This document shows, one piece after another, positions 1 through 12,678 of a stretch of 64,000 nucleotides of DNA; position 1 is the stretch's first letter, and every line of letters begins with the position of its first letter. The translations under genes and the position numbers were made by a program. The notes under the pieces were generated by a model, which was not told where the DNA came from, made no database searches, and saw nothing but the letters and a program-made list of their open reading frames with translations. Origin of the DNA: Sanghuangporus weigelae (Eukaryota > Basidiomycota > Agaricomycetes > Hymenochaetales > Hymenochaetaceae); the NCBI GenBank assembly GCA_033182465.1, contig CP137323.1, positions 2,108,001-2,172,000 on the forward strand. Direction: 5' to 3'.

Positions 1-819
1 CCTTGTATACCACCTCGAAAGAAGATAGACCGCTCCTGGATAGAAAGCAGCCTTTGACAGAATCAGCCGCAATTTCTTCAATCCCGCTTAAAACGCACTT
101 CGGGAAGTCCCAGGAATAGTCGGCAGCACAAAATCCCGGTGTAGTTACGAGTCATCTGTAAAAGGATAAGCCAACAAAATTGACTGAAAAAGTCAGTCCA
201 CTAACTGACCCCAGTCAATGCACTTGTAAGTCCCCAGGCGACCACGCAGCATCCGATATACAACGATGGCCTAACCTTAGAGTTGAGCTCTGTTTAACAT
301 TGTATGCGACATTCCATACCGTTTGATTCGGTTCAGAATCTAGGTGAGAATAAAGTCAGACGGTTTTAATATCTTTTCGGCCGCATTACCATATTAGATG
401 GGATCTGAGCGGAACAATAGGATGCATAGAGGATCGCCAGAGCAGTGTCATATTGTATATCTGGACGATGACTATATCATTAGAATACCGTTTACTATAC
501 GTCTGAAAACGTACCTGATAAACCAAGGTCCTCCTCAAGACCCTTGAGCCGCGCTGTCGTAATGGCGCTCCTCTGTTACGGGTTAATCGATTTCAACTAG
601 CTTTTTTCCTGCTTGTGTACTCACATCGATGTAGTTCATAAGATAAATCAAAGATATGGTGGGCAGAAATCGCAAATCTAGTTTCCGCAATAGGCATGTT
701 TCCGCGGTAGAGCGTTCATTGACAGGTGCAATATCCTCCGTGTACTGTTGATCCGACAGTTTTTCGTCGGAGGTTTTGGTATCAAGAATGGCTCTTGTAA
801 CATAAACAACTTCCGTCAT
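1..819 (-). CDS. MFS transporter, anion:cation symporter (Dal5/allantoate permease-like), copy A, cut by the window edge
   Basis: Only the N-terminal part is inside the window; the gene continues to the left. The start ATG is at 817-819. The first exon has a hydrophilic tail and then the family signature at the first membrane span (LLRKLDLRFLPTISLIYLMN, then YID). The last visible exon, at positions 1-55, reads AAFYPGAVYLLSRWYTR, the conserved loop of the ACS branch of the major facilitator superfamily. Members of this branch import organic anions such as allantoate, nicotinate or vitamins with protons at the plasma membrane. The substrate cannot be told here. It is a tandem duplicate of the gene at 1934-4528, same strand and about 3.7 kb apart, with the same exon order. 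Confidence 0.8.
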
Positions 820-1933
820 GGTTCGTCCGTTAGGATTAATGCCAGTATCTGACGATTTATCCGTTGTGGCGGTACAGAGGGCGACTTGAAACGGGGAAAA
901 CTAAGACAAAATCAGGTTCGAGTTTTATCAGCATCTAAGGACCGCTCGAGGGCTATAAACATATCGCCGTGAGAGACAAAGTAGGAGCATCCCTTGAGCG
1001 ATATTATTGTCTGTCATAATACTCCTACAGGAATAGAAGAATTGCTCCTCAGAATGTGCATGCTACGAAGCGCAGCGGAATTAAAAAGGCACGATCGTCT
1101 CATTATCCGTAAATAACATTCAGGTCGGCTGCCCAGTTGCGAGTTATTCATTGGTCTATCAAACGGGATACACTCTCGCGTGACCAGAGAGTCTAGAGCC
1201 AATTATATCTTCTTGCTGAGAAGTCCGCAGCGCAGGCCAGGCTGGAACCTAGAATCAAAGAGAGACAACGGAAAACAAGATATAGCAACTCGAAGATCTA
1301 CCGGCACAACGGGCAGGATCTTGAAATCGAATTCGCTTGCCGAATCGAGAAAGAAGGCATTCAGAGAATGAGTTATTTTTCTCCTTGAGCTCCGCGTTGG
1401 AGCTTTTAAGATGAGTGGAGCCATGAATCCGAGGCATCTATCGAACTATGATGGGCAAGCAGTTGGCAGGCATTTGAATACTGAAAGATGCAGTAACTTT
1501 CGTCCCAAGGGGCCAAACGTCGCCGTTGAGCTGGTTTTCAGTCAGTATGTTTCTGTTTTGAATATGTGGCCTCTTCGATTCATACTGACATGAGGCTTGG
1601 TTGAAGAGCGAGAAAAGAGAGTGATGGTTTGTTGGGAGTTCTGCCGCTTACATAGTTTGTAGCTAGCACGGTATGTAATATCTACGTTACGTAATCTATA
1701 CAGTCCCGCAACTTCTAATTCAATAATATTTATGATGAATGCTTATAGGGTTGAGGTGAGTGCGGAGAGATAACTTACCACGTGGCGTTACTTGCAATCC
1801 TTGAGAATAAGTATTTAATTCGACATTTCGGAAGATCTTGATACGAGAGATAATTTATGTATATTACAATCTGTCCTCAGACTCTTACAAAACCAATGCA
1901 TGAAAGAATGGACGAGACTTTACATCAATATGA
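820..1933. other. Intergenic DNA between the tandem MFS genes; contains a duplicated upstream block
   Basis: No gene is recognised. From 820 to about 1530 the DNA is clearly similar to 4529 to about 5230, upstream of the second MFS gene, so the duplication carried the promoter region. A minus-strand open frame of some 40 codons is shared by both copies (LVTRECIPFDRP here, LVTRARTPFDRP there). It could be chance in duplicated DNA or a leader peptide. The rest, 1530-1933, is the 3' flank of the second MFS gene; nothing is seen in it. Confidence 0.55.
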
Positions 1934-4528
1934 TCAATAGAGATACCTAAACCCTTTCTTCCTTTCCATCGCCTCTTCCATTGTGATTCCTTCCAAACAT
2001 GCAGCGTCCTCAATACGTTTTTGATTCGCTTCTTTCAGTCCACCAAGTTCATCCTCGTCCAGACTTTTGTTTTTCCTTACGAGAATGTGTCTCATTACTG
2101 GGAAAAATCTATTCTGAGAACATGCTGTTGTGATGAATAGGACTGGACTTACCATAGGCAAGAAAGATGGATAAAACAAGCGATGCAATGCCTATCTCCA
2201 TTGACTGGTGATACTGAGGGCCCCATTCTGCCTTCCATGTGTATGAACCAATGCTGTATAAGACATTCATATTAAGCTTATTTCACGGGAAAAAATTGAG
2301 TCCTTACAGGTAGCCCAAATTTCCAATACCGTTCACAAGACCCATAGATGCAGCCCGTTTCGCAGGCGGGCGGGTTATGGTATTAGAGAGCCAAACGAGG
2401 ATGAGAGGAAATCCTGGACAGATGATGCCTTAGTTCATACACATCAAAGTCATAGTTAATAATTGAATATACCTGCGTAGCCGCTTGCCATCAGAAACAA
2501 CGAGATATATCGTCCGGTGGTTGAAAATGTAGAGAGAGCAATGATCGTGCCCACGATGGCTCCCCACCAAGGTAAAGATATATGCCAAAATCGTTCCCCA
2601 GTTTTATCTGTGAGACATCAAGTAAGTACTCAGTAATACTGAAAGCGAAATACATACCAGCGTGCAGCGAGTTGAGACAATTTACAACAGCTGCCCAAAT
2701 CCATGGAGGCCTTCAAGCAATCAGCACCGAATCGGAACAACGTAATAATGTAGGCACATACGCCGCGAGTAGGAGAGTGATCGTTGTGTTGAATCCGAGA
2801 GTTGCCGTCAATCTATTACCGCGTCAATGACGATTCTACAAAACACAGATTGCACACGCACGTCGGAAAGAAATTGACGAAGGAAAGTCCAAGGAGCAGG
2901 CTCAACTGCATAAGAGCAAAAATCAGGACTCTGACATCTTTCACCGCCATCTTCAGGCCCTCCCACATACTGAGAAGAACGAATATAAGGACGCAATTTG
3001 CTTGAAAGAGCTGCACTACTCACGAGTCTTGAGCAAGGTCTTCGTCTGCTTCACCCGTATCTTCTGCTAAGCGAGCCTGGGCAAGCTGTCTCTCACTTGA
3101 TGATATCCATCGGGTGTTGCTCGGCTTTTTACAGATGTTTACAAATGGTCGACCAGTGATGTGCTTTACTCACAAGGTCTGGAAGAGACCACCTAGACCC
3201 ATAATCAGCTCTTCTATTCTCAGCGCCTTTCTCGGATCACACACATAGCTAATGTCCCAACAGTGATTGTTACAGCACCCTAGAAAGATGGCTGTCAGTG
3301 AAGCCCAGGATCAAAAGTACATGAGAATACCTCTATGAAGAATAACCTTCGTAAATCGTGAGCGTATGAAGGTTCAAATGGTTCCTATAAGCATACCATC
3401 TCCAGCCTCTTATTCCTCGCTTCCCTTCCATACCAGACAGAATACCGGCTGCCATGAGCTATTATAGAGTCATTAGATAGCATGATTGCAACGCTTGAAG
3501 CTTACATTTCCGAATGCATAGGAAAGAATTGATCCGCAATAGAAAAGCGAGACTCGGAATGCTAATTCCTATATTACGAGGAGAGAGAAAAAGGGCACTG
3601 TAATAGTAACTGCATCCGTAGTTTATCATCTGAAGAGAACCAACCTTCCTTGTATACCATCTTGAAAGAAGGTAGATCACTCCAGGATAGAAGGCAGCCT
3701 TTGCCAAATTCAGTCGCAGTTTCTTCGCTTTCGCTAAGCACGCACTTCGGGAAACCCTAGGATTAGACGGCAGGAGAGAATTCCGGCATAATTATGAGTG
3801 ATCTGAAGAGATAGTAGGTGAGAACTTGACTCAAAAAGCCAATCCACCAACTGACCCCAGTCAATGCGCTTGTGAGTCCCCATGCTACAACGCAACATCC
3901 GATGTACAGTGACGGCCTATCCTTGGTGATGAGCACTGCTTTAAGATCGTGTACAATATACCGTACCGTTTGACTCGGTTTAGAATCTGCATGATAATAA
4001 AAATCAGGCGGCTTTAGGTATCTGTTCGGCTACTTTACCATGTTGGACGGGATCTGAGCTGGAGAATACGAAACATAGAGGATCGCCACGGCCGTGTCAT
4101 ATTGTATGTCTGGAAGATACAATGTAGTTACATCAGTAGAATGCCATTTTATACATGCTTTGTTGAAGCATACCTGTTAAACCAAGGTCACTTTCGAGAC
4201 CCTTGAGCCGCGCTGACGCGATAGCGGTCCTCTATTAAGAAATGCACCATCTCTATCAGCTTGGTCCCTCCAATACTTGAGTACTCACATCAATATGATT
4301 CATAAGATAAACCAAAAAGATGGCAGGCAAGAATCGCATGTCCAGCTTACGCAGCAGTCGCGTCTCTGCGGTAGAGCGTTCATTTACGGGCACAATGTGA
4401 ATCGTGCGCTCTAGATCCGTCTGTTTCTCATCGGAATATCTGGATACACCAGTGGTTCCTGCGTCACCATCAGTTTTTGTTATAGCCCGTCCGTCAGGGC
4501 AGCCACCAGCGTCTGACGACCTATCCAT
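1934..4528 (-). CDS. MFS transporter, anion:cation symporter (Dal5/allantoate permease-like), copy B
   Basis: Multi-exon gene with about ten small introns. The start ATG is at 4526-4528 and the stop at 1934-1936. In order the exons give an acidic hydrophilic N-terminus, the first-span signature LLRKLDMRFLPAIFLVYLMN, the span-2 block DIQYDTAVAILYVSY followed by PAQIPSNM near 4060-4110, RPSLYIGCCVVAWGLTSALT near 3900, AAFYPGVIYLLSRWYTRK near 3650-3700, GMEGKRGIRGW near 3420, and a hydrophilic C-terminus ending KKGFRYLY. These are hallmarks of the twelve-span ACS family of proton-coupled anion importers at the plasma membrane. The substrate is unknown. All blocks seem to be kept, so it is probably functional. 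Splice sites of the middle exons were only partly resolved. Confidence 0.82.
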
Positions 4529-5694
4529 CGAGGTGTTAGAGGAGCAATTTGAAATGAGGAAGCTGACCGTCCTGAACAGATAGGAAGCAGACCCGAATTT
4601 ATAAATTCTTCAAGGAGTACTTGAGGTCTTCAAGCATGTCGCTGTGAGAAACAAAGCAAGACGGGTTCCTCAAGATGTCCGCTACAGTATTCATACAGAA
4701 ATAGACTCCTCGAACGTGCACGTCACGCAAGCGTAGAAAGCTCGGCGGGATTAAGAAGGCGCGCTCCTCTCATTGTCCAGGAATAACACTTAGGTCGTCT
4801 GCTCCTTCGAGAGCCACTTATTGGCCTATCAAATGGCGTGCGCGCCCTCGTGACCAGAAGCTCAGGGAGATAACCATATTTGCTCGTCGAGAATCCCGCA
4901 GCGAAAGGGATACGGATGGCATGGAAGCTTAGAATCAATTGGGGGCCGAACGGAGAAGTGAAAAATAGCAACACGAAAGTTCGCGCATGTCAATGGACAG
5001 GGAGAGAACCTACGGAGTGCGATTTCTATCCATTTGGAAAAGAGGAGTTCCATTTTTTTCTCCTTGTACTCTCTGTGCCTTTAAGGATGATAGAATCCTA
5101 ATCCTCAGCCTCGATCCGGAGTATCTATCGACCGGTACAGACAGTCCGTAAGGATCCAACCCGGACATGCTTGGTCGCAAGGACCCCGTCATTGGCGTTG
5201 AGTTTGGCTTCGACCCAGAGTCCATCATGCGTTGTATTTAAGGGGAAGGTCGATGTGTTGTTGCTTACGTATATTGCTTACGTTTCAGTTCATCTAATTA
5301 CGAATTTCTGCGGTACTGCAGGACAAAAGTATCAGCAAAGGTCAAAACGCTATCGTAGTATGTACGTATCTACACAGCAGACGGAAAACTAGCTAGTTAT
5401 TTGTAGTATTAGACATGCGTGTATGTGATTGATCATTACCTCATGAAGATCAGTAGCAATAGTAATCTAAGATAGAGCTGTCGATAGCAGTACGTACAAG
5501 AGCGAATGAGTGAGCGAGCAAGAGAGAGAGAGAGAGCGATCCAATCCGAACCGAACCGAAAGCGAAATTTATCGAACAAAAAAAAGGCAAGGAAATAAAG
5601 AGCGAACCACCTAAGAACCATCCCAGCTATTTTGACGCCATTCTGACAGCAGCCTTCACAGAATCAAAAAGAGAAAGAGAAGTTGCAAAGTCAT
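4529..5694. other. Intergenic DNA with the second copy of the MFS upstream block and an (AG)8 run
   Basis: From 4529 to about 5230 this is the counterpart of 820-1530, the duplicated upstream region. From 5230 to 5694 nothing coding is recognised; an (AG)8 microsatellite sits at 5521-5536 just 3' of the TRK gene. Confidence 0.5.
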
Positions 5695-8600
5695 CTATAA
5701 TCCTAGAACGAACTTCCTCCAAGGACTCTTCTTCCTAATCTCACCGTCATCGTCGATAATCCGGTTGATCACCGAGATCTCATCATCGTCCTCCCCAGCG
5801 TCCATTCCATCCCGACCTTGTCCAGCAGCATCGGCTTGAGTTTTCTTGAACTCAAAGGGAAGCATGACTGCGCGGTCGATGGCGACAGGCAGACCTCGAT
5901 GTCGCCCGCGAAGCATAACGAGCACCATGATGAGTTTCGAGAGGGGCGTGAAAGCGCCGGAGAAGGAAAAGTTCGCCTGGAGGAATTGGTATAGTGATAC
6001 GGTGAATGAGATGAAAACGACATTGATGAAATTAGAGATACTCACGTAGGGAACTCCCATGCTCATCCCAACTCCGGAGTAGGCAGCAATGATCTCGAAT
6101 ACTGAGATACGAGAAAGCAATGAGTTAAAAAAACGCCTCTTTGGGCGGGAGTAGAAGTGTGAGAGGACATCGATATACGCACTTAGAGCGAAAATAGTGA
6201 ACCACTCGAAATTATTCGAGTCTCTTATCTTCCCTCGCTCGATGACGCAAAGGAGGAAAAGGACAAGGCCGAGATACCACATATCTTATCGCCAAGTCAG
6301 AATAGAACAACTCCTGTGCAGGGTAGCCAGATACTAACCAAACGAAAGCTGTTTCCTCGCATGCCATGCAAGGTACCTGCCCACCGACGCGGGCTTCGTC
6401 CCTTCCACCTTCGGCTCAGCTTCGTCATCCTCTTCCTCCTCGTCCTCAAAGACGCCTAGGGACTTCTCTTCGTAGACATTTGTCGCATGGACGCTAATGA
6501 TAGAGTGCATCATTAGTGCTAATGCACCATAAGACGTGATAAACGAGCATCTTGCCTCAGGGCGATAGGATCTAAGCAGCAAGCGTTAATTCTTCCTCCC
6601 AAAGCAACGAAAAAATAACAAAGACAACGTACAAACACCAAGGTACATAACGATTACAAACGCCACCCTTTCATCCCAAACCCAATCAGTTCAAATCCAA
6701 ACCCGAAGGAAAAAAGAAGGAAATGTGAACCAGAGAACTCACTGCAAAGCAGGCGCCATAGCCGAGATCGACATTGTCGCAAATCCGCCAGCTCTCGCGC
6801 AGGTCGACTGTAATATCCCAATAGCAAACCGTACACCAAGAGGGATTTCCTCAAATGTGTCCACGCCGATGTTCAGAACGAGGAAGAGGAACCAGTCTAT
6901 ACAACTATATATTCATAAGATCAGAAGGGTGTGAGAAACGAGGAGGACGTGACGTCGTACTTGAGTAAGAGGACAACGACTAGAAGAAGCCATGTCTGGT
7001 GAGAAGGAAAGAGATATATGTAACACCGACGAGGATGATCGAGCAGGAAATGTATTGTTTCGCCGAGTCGTGTACCTGATGAGAACTTCGCGATGGACCA
7101 TCTACGATGATGTGAATCGATGATTCAATATTGAGTCAGTGCGTTAAATAGCAGGACTTACATGAAGAATCGGAGACTGATGATCCAGGAAATGACATAT
7201 TGAGCTTTGATGTGGGACTTCTTTGAAAATCACGAAAACTTACAAAACCGGCTAAAATCAACCATAATTCGATCAACTCATTCGATCAAACAAACAAGAA
7301 AAAAAAAAGAAACTCACATACGCCAAATTGCCCGCAAAGATCAAGAACGTACACACGAAGACCAGAGGGTAGGCTTCCTGGAAGGGCACCATACTCTGGT
7401 CCACCAACGACATCCCCAACGTCGTATATGCCGAGACGACCTGGAACGCGCTGTACCACACGGGTGAGACGTGCTGGTGTAAATTCGGGGGGTTGAACGT
7501 CGAAGACCACCGCGAGATGGACATGTAGGGCGCGGCGATCGTGAGGGAGAGGAGTTGAGTCATGATGTGGTACTGTTAAAACGAGACGAAAAAAAACACA
7601 TAGTGATTGAATTGTTAAGATAATGTACATAGCTGGGAAAGATGAGAGGAAGGAACGCACGATAGCGATGATCCAAAGCAGCGCATTCAACGCACGGTAC
7701 TCTACCCCGCCCAGCTCCTCTAGATTATCCTCCGTCAAATCATAAAACTTGCTATTCCGCCCGATAAGCGCGCTGAAGCTCTCCGAGAAGTACTTCACCG
7801 AGTTCTTCATCTTGTTTTTCATTTTCTCATCTTCATCCATTTCTTCCTCTCTTGGTTGTTGGTGCGAATGCAGGGTGCTGATTCGCGTTAGGGTGCGGCG
7901 GAGTCCTGGTACGGCTTTTCGTTTGAATAGCTTGTAGAGGAGCGTGGTCGGGTAGGGAAAGCCGCCGTAGCCTTGGTTCTTCGTTGCTGGGAGCGGAGGC
8001 GGGAGTGGGTCGTGCATAGGCCCGTCATTGAGAGGGTCGTGGATGCTTCGCATCGTTTGGCTCCGATGCGTCCACATTGTTGTCCGTCGACGCATCGGGG
8101 CTCCGCCTGGAGGAATGTACGCTAACCACGAGAGAAAACAAAAGCTGGTAAGCCATGAAGAAGGGAAGTGAGAGGTAGAGACACGTACTCCGATCATCGT
8201 GTACGATGTCAACTGACGGTCGATAGCTGCTCGCAACGACCGGGCTTTCTACTCTAGCACCAAAGGATCCTTCTTCACTTATCCTCCCATCATGGCCATT
8301 CGCATGAGACACCGAGACACCGTCCTCACGTCCCAGATCATCCTGAGCTTGCGTCCGATCTTGGACCTGATCCTGGAACGTCACGGTATGCGTCGTCTGC
8401 ACGGGTTCAAGTGGCACACCTCCCGCTTCACCGGTTTGACTTACGGGACCGTCATTCCGGAGCGTAGACGCCTGCGAGGGGAAAGCATAGTCCGCACTGA
8501 GCGGCTCGTTCTCCGGCACAGTGTCTAGAATGACTGCTCCGTTCGGGTCTACGCGTCTCGGCGCAGCGGAGGTTCGGCGGATGGCGTCGGGCCGGACCGT

Positions 8601-9425
8601 GCCAGTACCGCGCCTTGCGGGTTTCTCATTCATGTTCATCACTCCCTCCGCACGCGTATGCATCGTACTCGTGTTCTGCGCGTGCAGCGAAGGATGGATA
8701 GTGAACACATTTGTGAGCCGTCTGAGCAGAGGCGCTCTTTGAGCCGCGCGAGCTTTGCGCTTCGCGATTTCGGTCTCGACGATGTGTTGGAGGCGTTTGT
8801 TGAAGTACCGTCTGTCGTCATCGCGTTTGGCGAACGGATAAGATAAAAGTTGAATGCTCGTCAGCGCGGAAATGAAGAGGGACGAAGAGCGTGCAAGACG
8901 TACTTTCGAATATAGACCATCACCCATGACACCGCGACCTGACAATTTCCGCGGTCATCATCAGCTAACACGCTCCTTCATCACGGTCCAACATCAAAGC
9001 GAAACGAGCACCCACCGGATTCCCAATTGCCGACTGGACGAACAAGATGGCCTGCTGAAATCCTGTAAGTCCGCTCAAGTCGACGGTCGCGAGTCCGCAG
9101 ACGGTGCCTGCGCTGAAGCACACGAAGAGCGCGTCGATGTACGGTACGTGCGTCGTTGAGCCATTTGCGGCATAGAAGATGCCCGAGAAGATGAGAGGGG
9201 TGAATGTGCTACGGCAATTGAGTGAATCAATGGGCGTCAAGTGACAAAGTGCGACGAGCGTCAATCACAACGACAGGAAAAGAGCAAATGCAAATATTAG
9301 TCGTGGCATGAGCGCCTAACACAAGAGAAAGACGAGACATACAAGAAAAGGACATGTATACGGAAGAAATTCAGATGATCAACAAATTCCGACCAGGGCT
9401 TGCCTATCCGTTCGCGTAGGTCCAT
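5695..9425 (-). CDS. TRK: TRK-type potassium transporter, copy A
   Basis: Fungal Trk/HKT potassium uptake protein of the plasma membrane. The start ATG (9423-9425) opens MDLRERIGKPWSEFVDHLNF, then the first span NFFRIHVLFL. Four pore loops can be placed: TVCGLATVDLS (near 9080), VVSAYTTLGMSLVDQS (near 7420), RAGGFATMS (near 6760) and AAYSGVGMSMG (near 6080). Each has the pore glycine. Other family blocks are GYGGFPYP, LEELGGVEYRAL and the C-terminal RGRHRGLPVAIDRAVMLP. A long hydrophilic, Ser/Pro/Arg-rich loop lies between pore loops 1 and 2 (about 8030-8900), as in fungal TRK1. The stop is at 5695-5697 after a short acidic tail. Several introns of 50-100 nt interrupt it; exact boundaries of all exons were not worked out. 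A paralog lies at 33777-37419. Confidence 0.88.
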
Positions 9426-9957
9426 CGATCGCCGTGCGCCAGACTCTAGGGGGAGTAAGGGAAAGAAAGAAGAGAAAGAGCATAAAAGGTGAATGACACG
9501 GTGGCGACACGACACGATAAAGGGTTAGAATATAAATATAAAATATTGAAGGAACACAGCAGCAGCAGCAGCGTGTCGATGGCATCTCAGCTCAGATCTC
9601 GGCTCATTTCACCATGGAGTTATTCTTTATTTCCTAGAATTTGCCTTGCTTTCTTACAAAGTGGACTCTGAAGGGACCAGCCTGTATAAGCTAAATCTGA
9701 CGTATGTACTCGTGTTTGTGGTTACTATGGAAAGAAAACAATGCTTCCGCCATGTGCTGGGATTTACTTCCGGTCTTTTTGCGTCAGAGTAATCTTGTCA
9801 TTCGCCCCGCCCTCACGACAATCGCCTGGTTTACGCACACTTGCCTATCCACTCCACGCCAAAGCATTCATTGCGGAGTAATGGAGTATCCCCAACCCGA
9901 CTGGTATGAATACAGCTATGCGTAAACACTCTAGAACATACCAAGTTTCAGCGAGTA
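9426..9957. other. Intergenic DNA upstream of TRK copy A
   Basis: This spacer holds the promoter side of TRK copy A and the 3' flank of the G-patch gene. A short CAG run, five to six units near 9557-9573, is the only structure seen. No gene is recognised. Confidence 0.5.
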
Positions 9958-11728
9958 TCAGCAGGAATCGCTCCCTCGCTTTTCTTTCTTCTCTTTTCGC
10001 TTCTTTTTCTTTTCTTTCCTCTCCCTTTTCTCTTCACGTTCTCGCTTTTTCTTCGCCGACTCGTCGTTAACGTCATCCGTTGCTGGCCCAGCCTCCAAAG
10101 GCACGGATTTCGTCGATTTTGATTTTGACTCTGCCTCCTCCTTCCTCACTGACTCCTCCACGCCTGCGTCCTCTCGACCTTTGTCCTCTTTTCGTTTCTT
10201 CTTCTTCTTCTTGTCCTTCTTCCTCGACTCTCCCCCTTCATCCTTTGAAGCTTCAAGCTCGCCACAGTCATCGTCACGACCCGGAGACGCCGATCCGCGA
10301 CCTATCTCTCCATTCCCCACATGAGACGCGCTCGTAAATCCCCCCATTAAGCTCACAAATCCGAGCCCTGACTTGGACTTCGCGCCAAGGGCTAGGTCGG
10401 CGCGTGGCGCATCTCCATCTTCTTCTGTGAAAGAAGGCATGGCTCGAGAGCCAAGGCCCGCTCGTGGCGCTTCATTATCATCTTGCGTTTCGTTTTGGTT
10501 TTTGGATTGTGAAACGCGGCGTGCTACGGCTGTAGATGACGATTGGCGTGCCAATGACGATGTGGAGCCGGTGGGAGTTGAGCTCGGCCCTGGTGTTGAA
10601 TTGGAAGAAGACGATGAAGACGGAGCGATAGCACTTGATGTGCCACTCCGGGCGAGCGCACGAGCAGCGAGCTTCTCCTTGAAGTAATCATGCACGCTCG
10701 TGCTCGCTGTTCGGATTTCCTGGTCCTGGTCTTGACCTGTTCCAGGCACTGGAGTCGGTGTAAAGCTGGGAGTCGGATTAAGCGAGGGAGTTGTCGAGTT
10801 TGGAGGGCAAGGCGTTCCTCCTAACGATGAAGATGAAGGCCCCGGCGTGCTGTTCCAGCTGGAGATACCAAGTATCTCGGCTACGGCGGTCGAAGACCGT
10901 GAGGCGAGCTGTTTGGAGCGGAGGAAGCGCGCGCGATGGCTGCATTATGTGCATAGATAGACAGACAGTTGTATTTTGGGTAAAGATATGATAAGCATAT
11001 GATTAGAGAGAAGAGACGTACGCCATAGGTCGTGGTGTTGGTGCTTGAATGACCGGTGCCAGAGCGGGCGAAGAGGTCGGTGAGGGTTTCGACGTTGACT
11101 CTGGTCCACGGAGAGACGCCTCTTGTTTGTCGTCCTCGTCCTCCGCCTTTTCGTTCGGGAGCTCGTCTTTCCGATTCTTTTTCTTGTCCTTCCTGCGTTT
11201 CTTTTTCTCCCTCGTCTTATCGTCAGCGTTGGCGTCGTCCGAGGGATCCCCGTCCCTTTTTTTCCTCTTCCTCTTCTCCTTCACCTCCCCACTCTCCTTC
11301 ACCTCCTTAACTTCCTCGTCTCTCTCGTCCTTCACCTCCTTCCCTTCATTCAACCTTCTTAACAACTCCTCATACTCCCTATTCTGCTTCCACGCAACCA
11401 TCGGATCCGCACCTTCCCCACTTGCATTCGACCCAATCCCGAGCAAATTCAACTTCTGCCGAACCTTGATATGCGACGTCATCCCATCGCCCGACACACC
11501 CAGTCCCTTCGACGGGTCCCACCCGAGCTTTTGGAGGTAGGACTGTCCGAATTTGGATGCATCTGAATTTTTTTTATTTTTTTTTCATGAAGTTGAATAT
11601 ATGTCAGTTTATTTATTTATTCATTATCCAATACAGAATGAGATTTGGAGATACGGACCGTCTGCCCAGGTGAGGTTTCGTGGGTCTGCGCCTATGCGCT
11701 GTTTTGCTTTACGGCCTGCGAGACCCAT
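9958..11728 (-). CDS. PXR1: PinX1/PXR1-type G-patch protein (ribosome biogenesis)
   Basis: Three exons (11728-11659, 11562-11022, 10939-9958) sum to 531 codons, a 530-residue protein. The N-terminus MGLAGRKAKQRIGADPRN followed by LTWADD is the signature of the PXR1/PinX1 family. The G-patch follows as YLQKLGWDPSKGLGVSGDG and then MTSHIKV and KLNLLGIG. After a Lys/Glu-rich, low-complexity middle part, exon 3 begins HRARFLRSKQLASRS then AVAEILGI, the second conserved block. The tail is again Lys/Arg/Glu-rich and ends KEKRGSDSC. Yeast PXR1 is a nucleolar protein that activates the Prp43 helicase in rRNA processing and restrains telomerase; the same role is inferred. It is longer than yeast PXR1 (about 270 residues) because of the low-complexity linkers. 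Confidence 0.88.
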
Positions 11729-12008
11729 GAAGGTATGTCGGCCTGGGATCGTTCTTCTTGTGAGGGAATATACGACAATGAACTTTTCTTCCTAATTACA
11801 TAAGATGAAATAACTTCCCACGACTTTACTTGATCAAGTTGTCTTTAAAAAGTTAGAGGTCTCATAAACATTGATTTTACTTCATGGTCGTACAGATATA
11901 GGAGTGATATCTCCGCTCTACAGATGCTAACGCCACATCAAAGGCTTCCAGAATGAGACAAAGAAAGGCAAAGTGTTCGTTTCATAAGTTTGATTTGTCT
12001 GCGGAATA

Positions 12009-12676
12009 CAGTCATTTACCGGTCCTTTGAACACCCAATACAGATGCACTCACCCAGCTCACCACACAGAAGATTTATAACTTTCAAGTACATATTCTGA
12101 TAGCCCTTAACGAGGGCAACATTTACTAATTTTTCAAAGCTGTAAATTGTACAGGAAAAATTATTAGAGGTGAAAGAAAAAAGATGCAAGAATGTCACAA
12201 AAACCGCTCCTTTGAACACCATGTGACATTAGAATTTGCCGTCACGGTGCTAGTTCTCGGTACGGCAAAATATGACCGCCGATCTTAGCATGTAAAAATC
12301 CCTCCTCCCATCTGTCACACTTTCTGTTTGTTTCCCCTGCATTAATTCGTAGAGTAACTGTTTTCTCTTCAAACTTTGCACAGACGCACCCATGGCAATA
12401 CTTTAGTGATATGTACAGCTATCTTCTATGTAAATGGGCCAGAACAAGCTCAAGAGCAATTGTTGCAAGTTAAACTCAACCAAATACAACCAAATTAGCC
12501 AGTGCATAATTTCTCTACACTGAACGCCTCACTCAAATCTTCTGAAATTTGGTATTATAATTGGTACATATTCTCTGCATCTGTGCGATTTTTTTCGTGA
12601 CAAGGAAAGAAGAATTGAGGGAGAAAATTCGAGTGTTCAAAGGAACGGTACTGTTTAAAGGACCGGTAAATGACTG
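12009..12676. mobile_element. MITE, 668 bp, TA target duplication, terminal inverted repeats (Tc1/mariner-pogo type ends)
   Basis: The left end CAGTCATTTACCGGTCCTTT (12009-12028) is an exact reverse complement of the right end (12657-12676). TA dinucleotides flank both sides (12007-12008 and 12677-12678). There is no transposase frame. The motif ACCGGTCCTTTGAACAC recurs inside: at the left end (12018-12034), as a direct variant near 12202-12218, and inverted near 12632-12648. This gives nested subterminal repeats, which such elements often carry for transposase binding. The CAGT start and TA duplication fit the Tc1/mariner-pogo group; the exact family is inferred. It looks whole as a non-autonomous element. 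Confidence 0.85.
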
Positions 12677-12678
12677 TA

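Larger units (their letters stand above)
1..5230. repeat. Tandem duplication of an MFS gene plus about 0.7 kb of upstream DNA
   Basis: Positions 1 to about 1530 match about 3648 to 5230 in direct orientation, at an offset of about 3.65-3.71 kb. The match covers the first exons, their introns and about 0.7 kb upstream of each start codon. Divergence is moderate: many substitutions and small indels, but it can still be aligned by eye. The duplication is therefore not recent. Confidence 0.75.

Noticed and set aside
11049-11540. Plus-strand Ser/Phe-rich frame of 163 codons
   Set aside because: It is the antisense of the Lys/Glu/Arg-rich linker of the G-patch protein.
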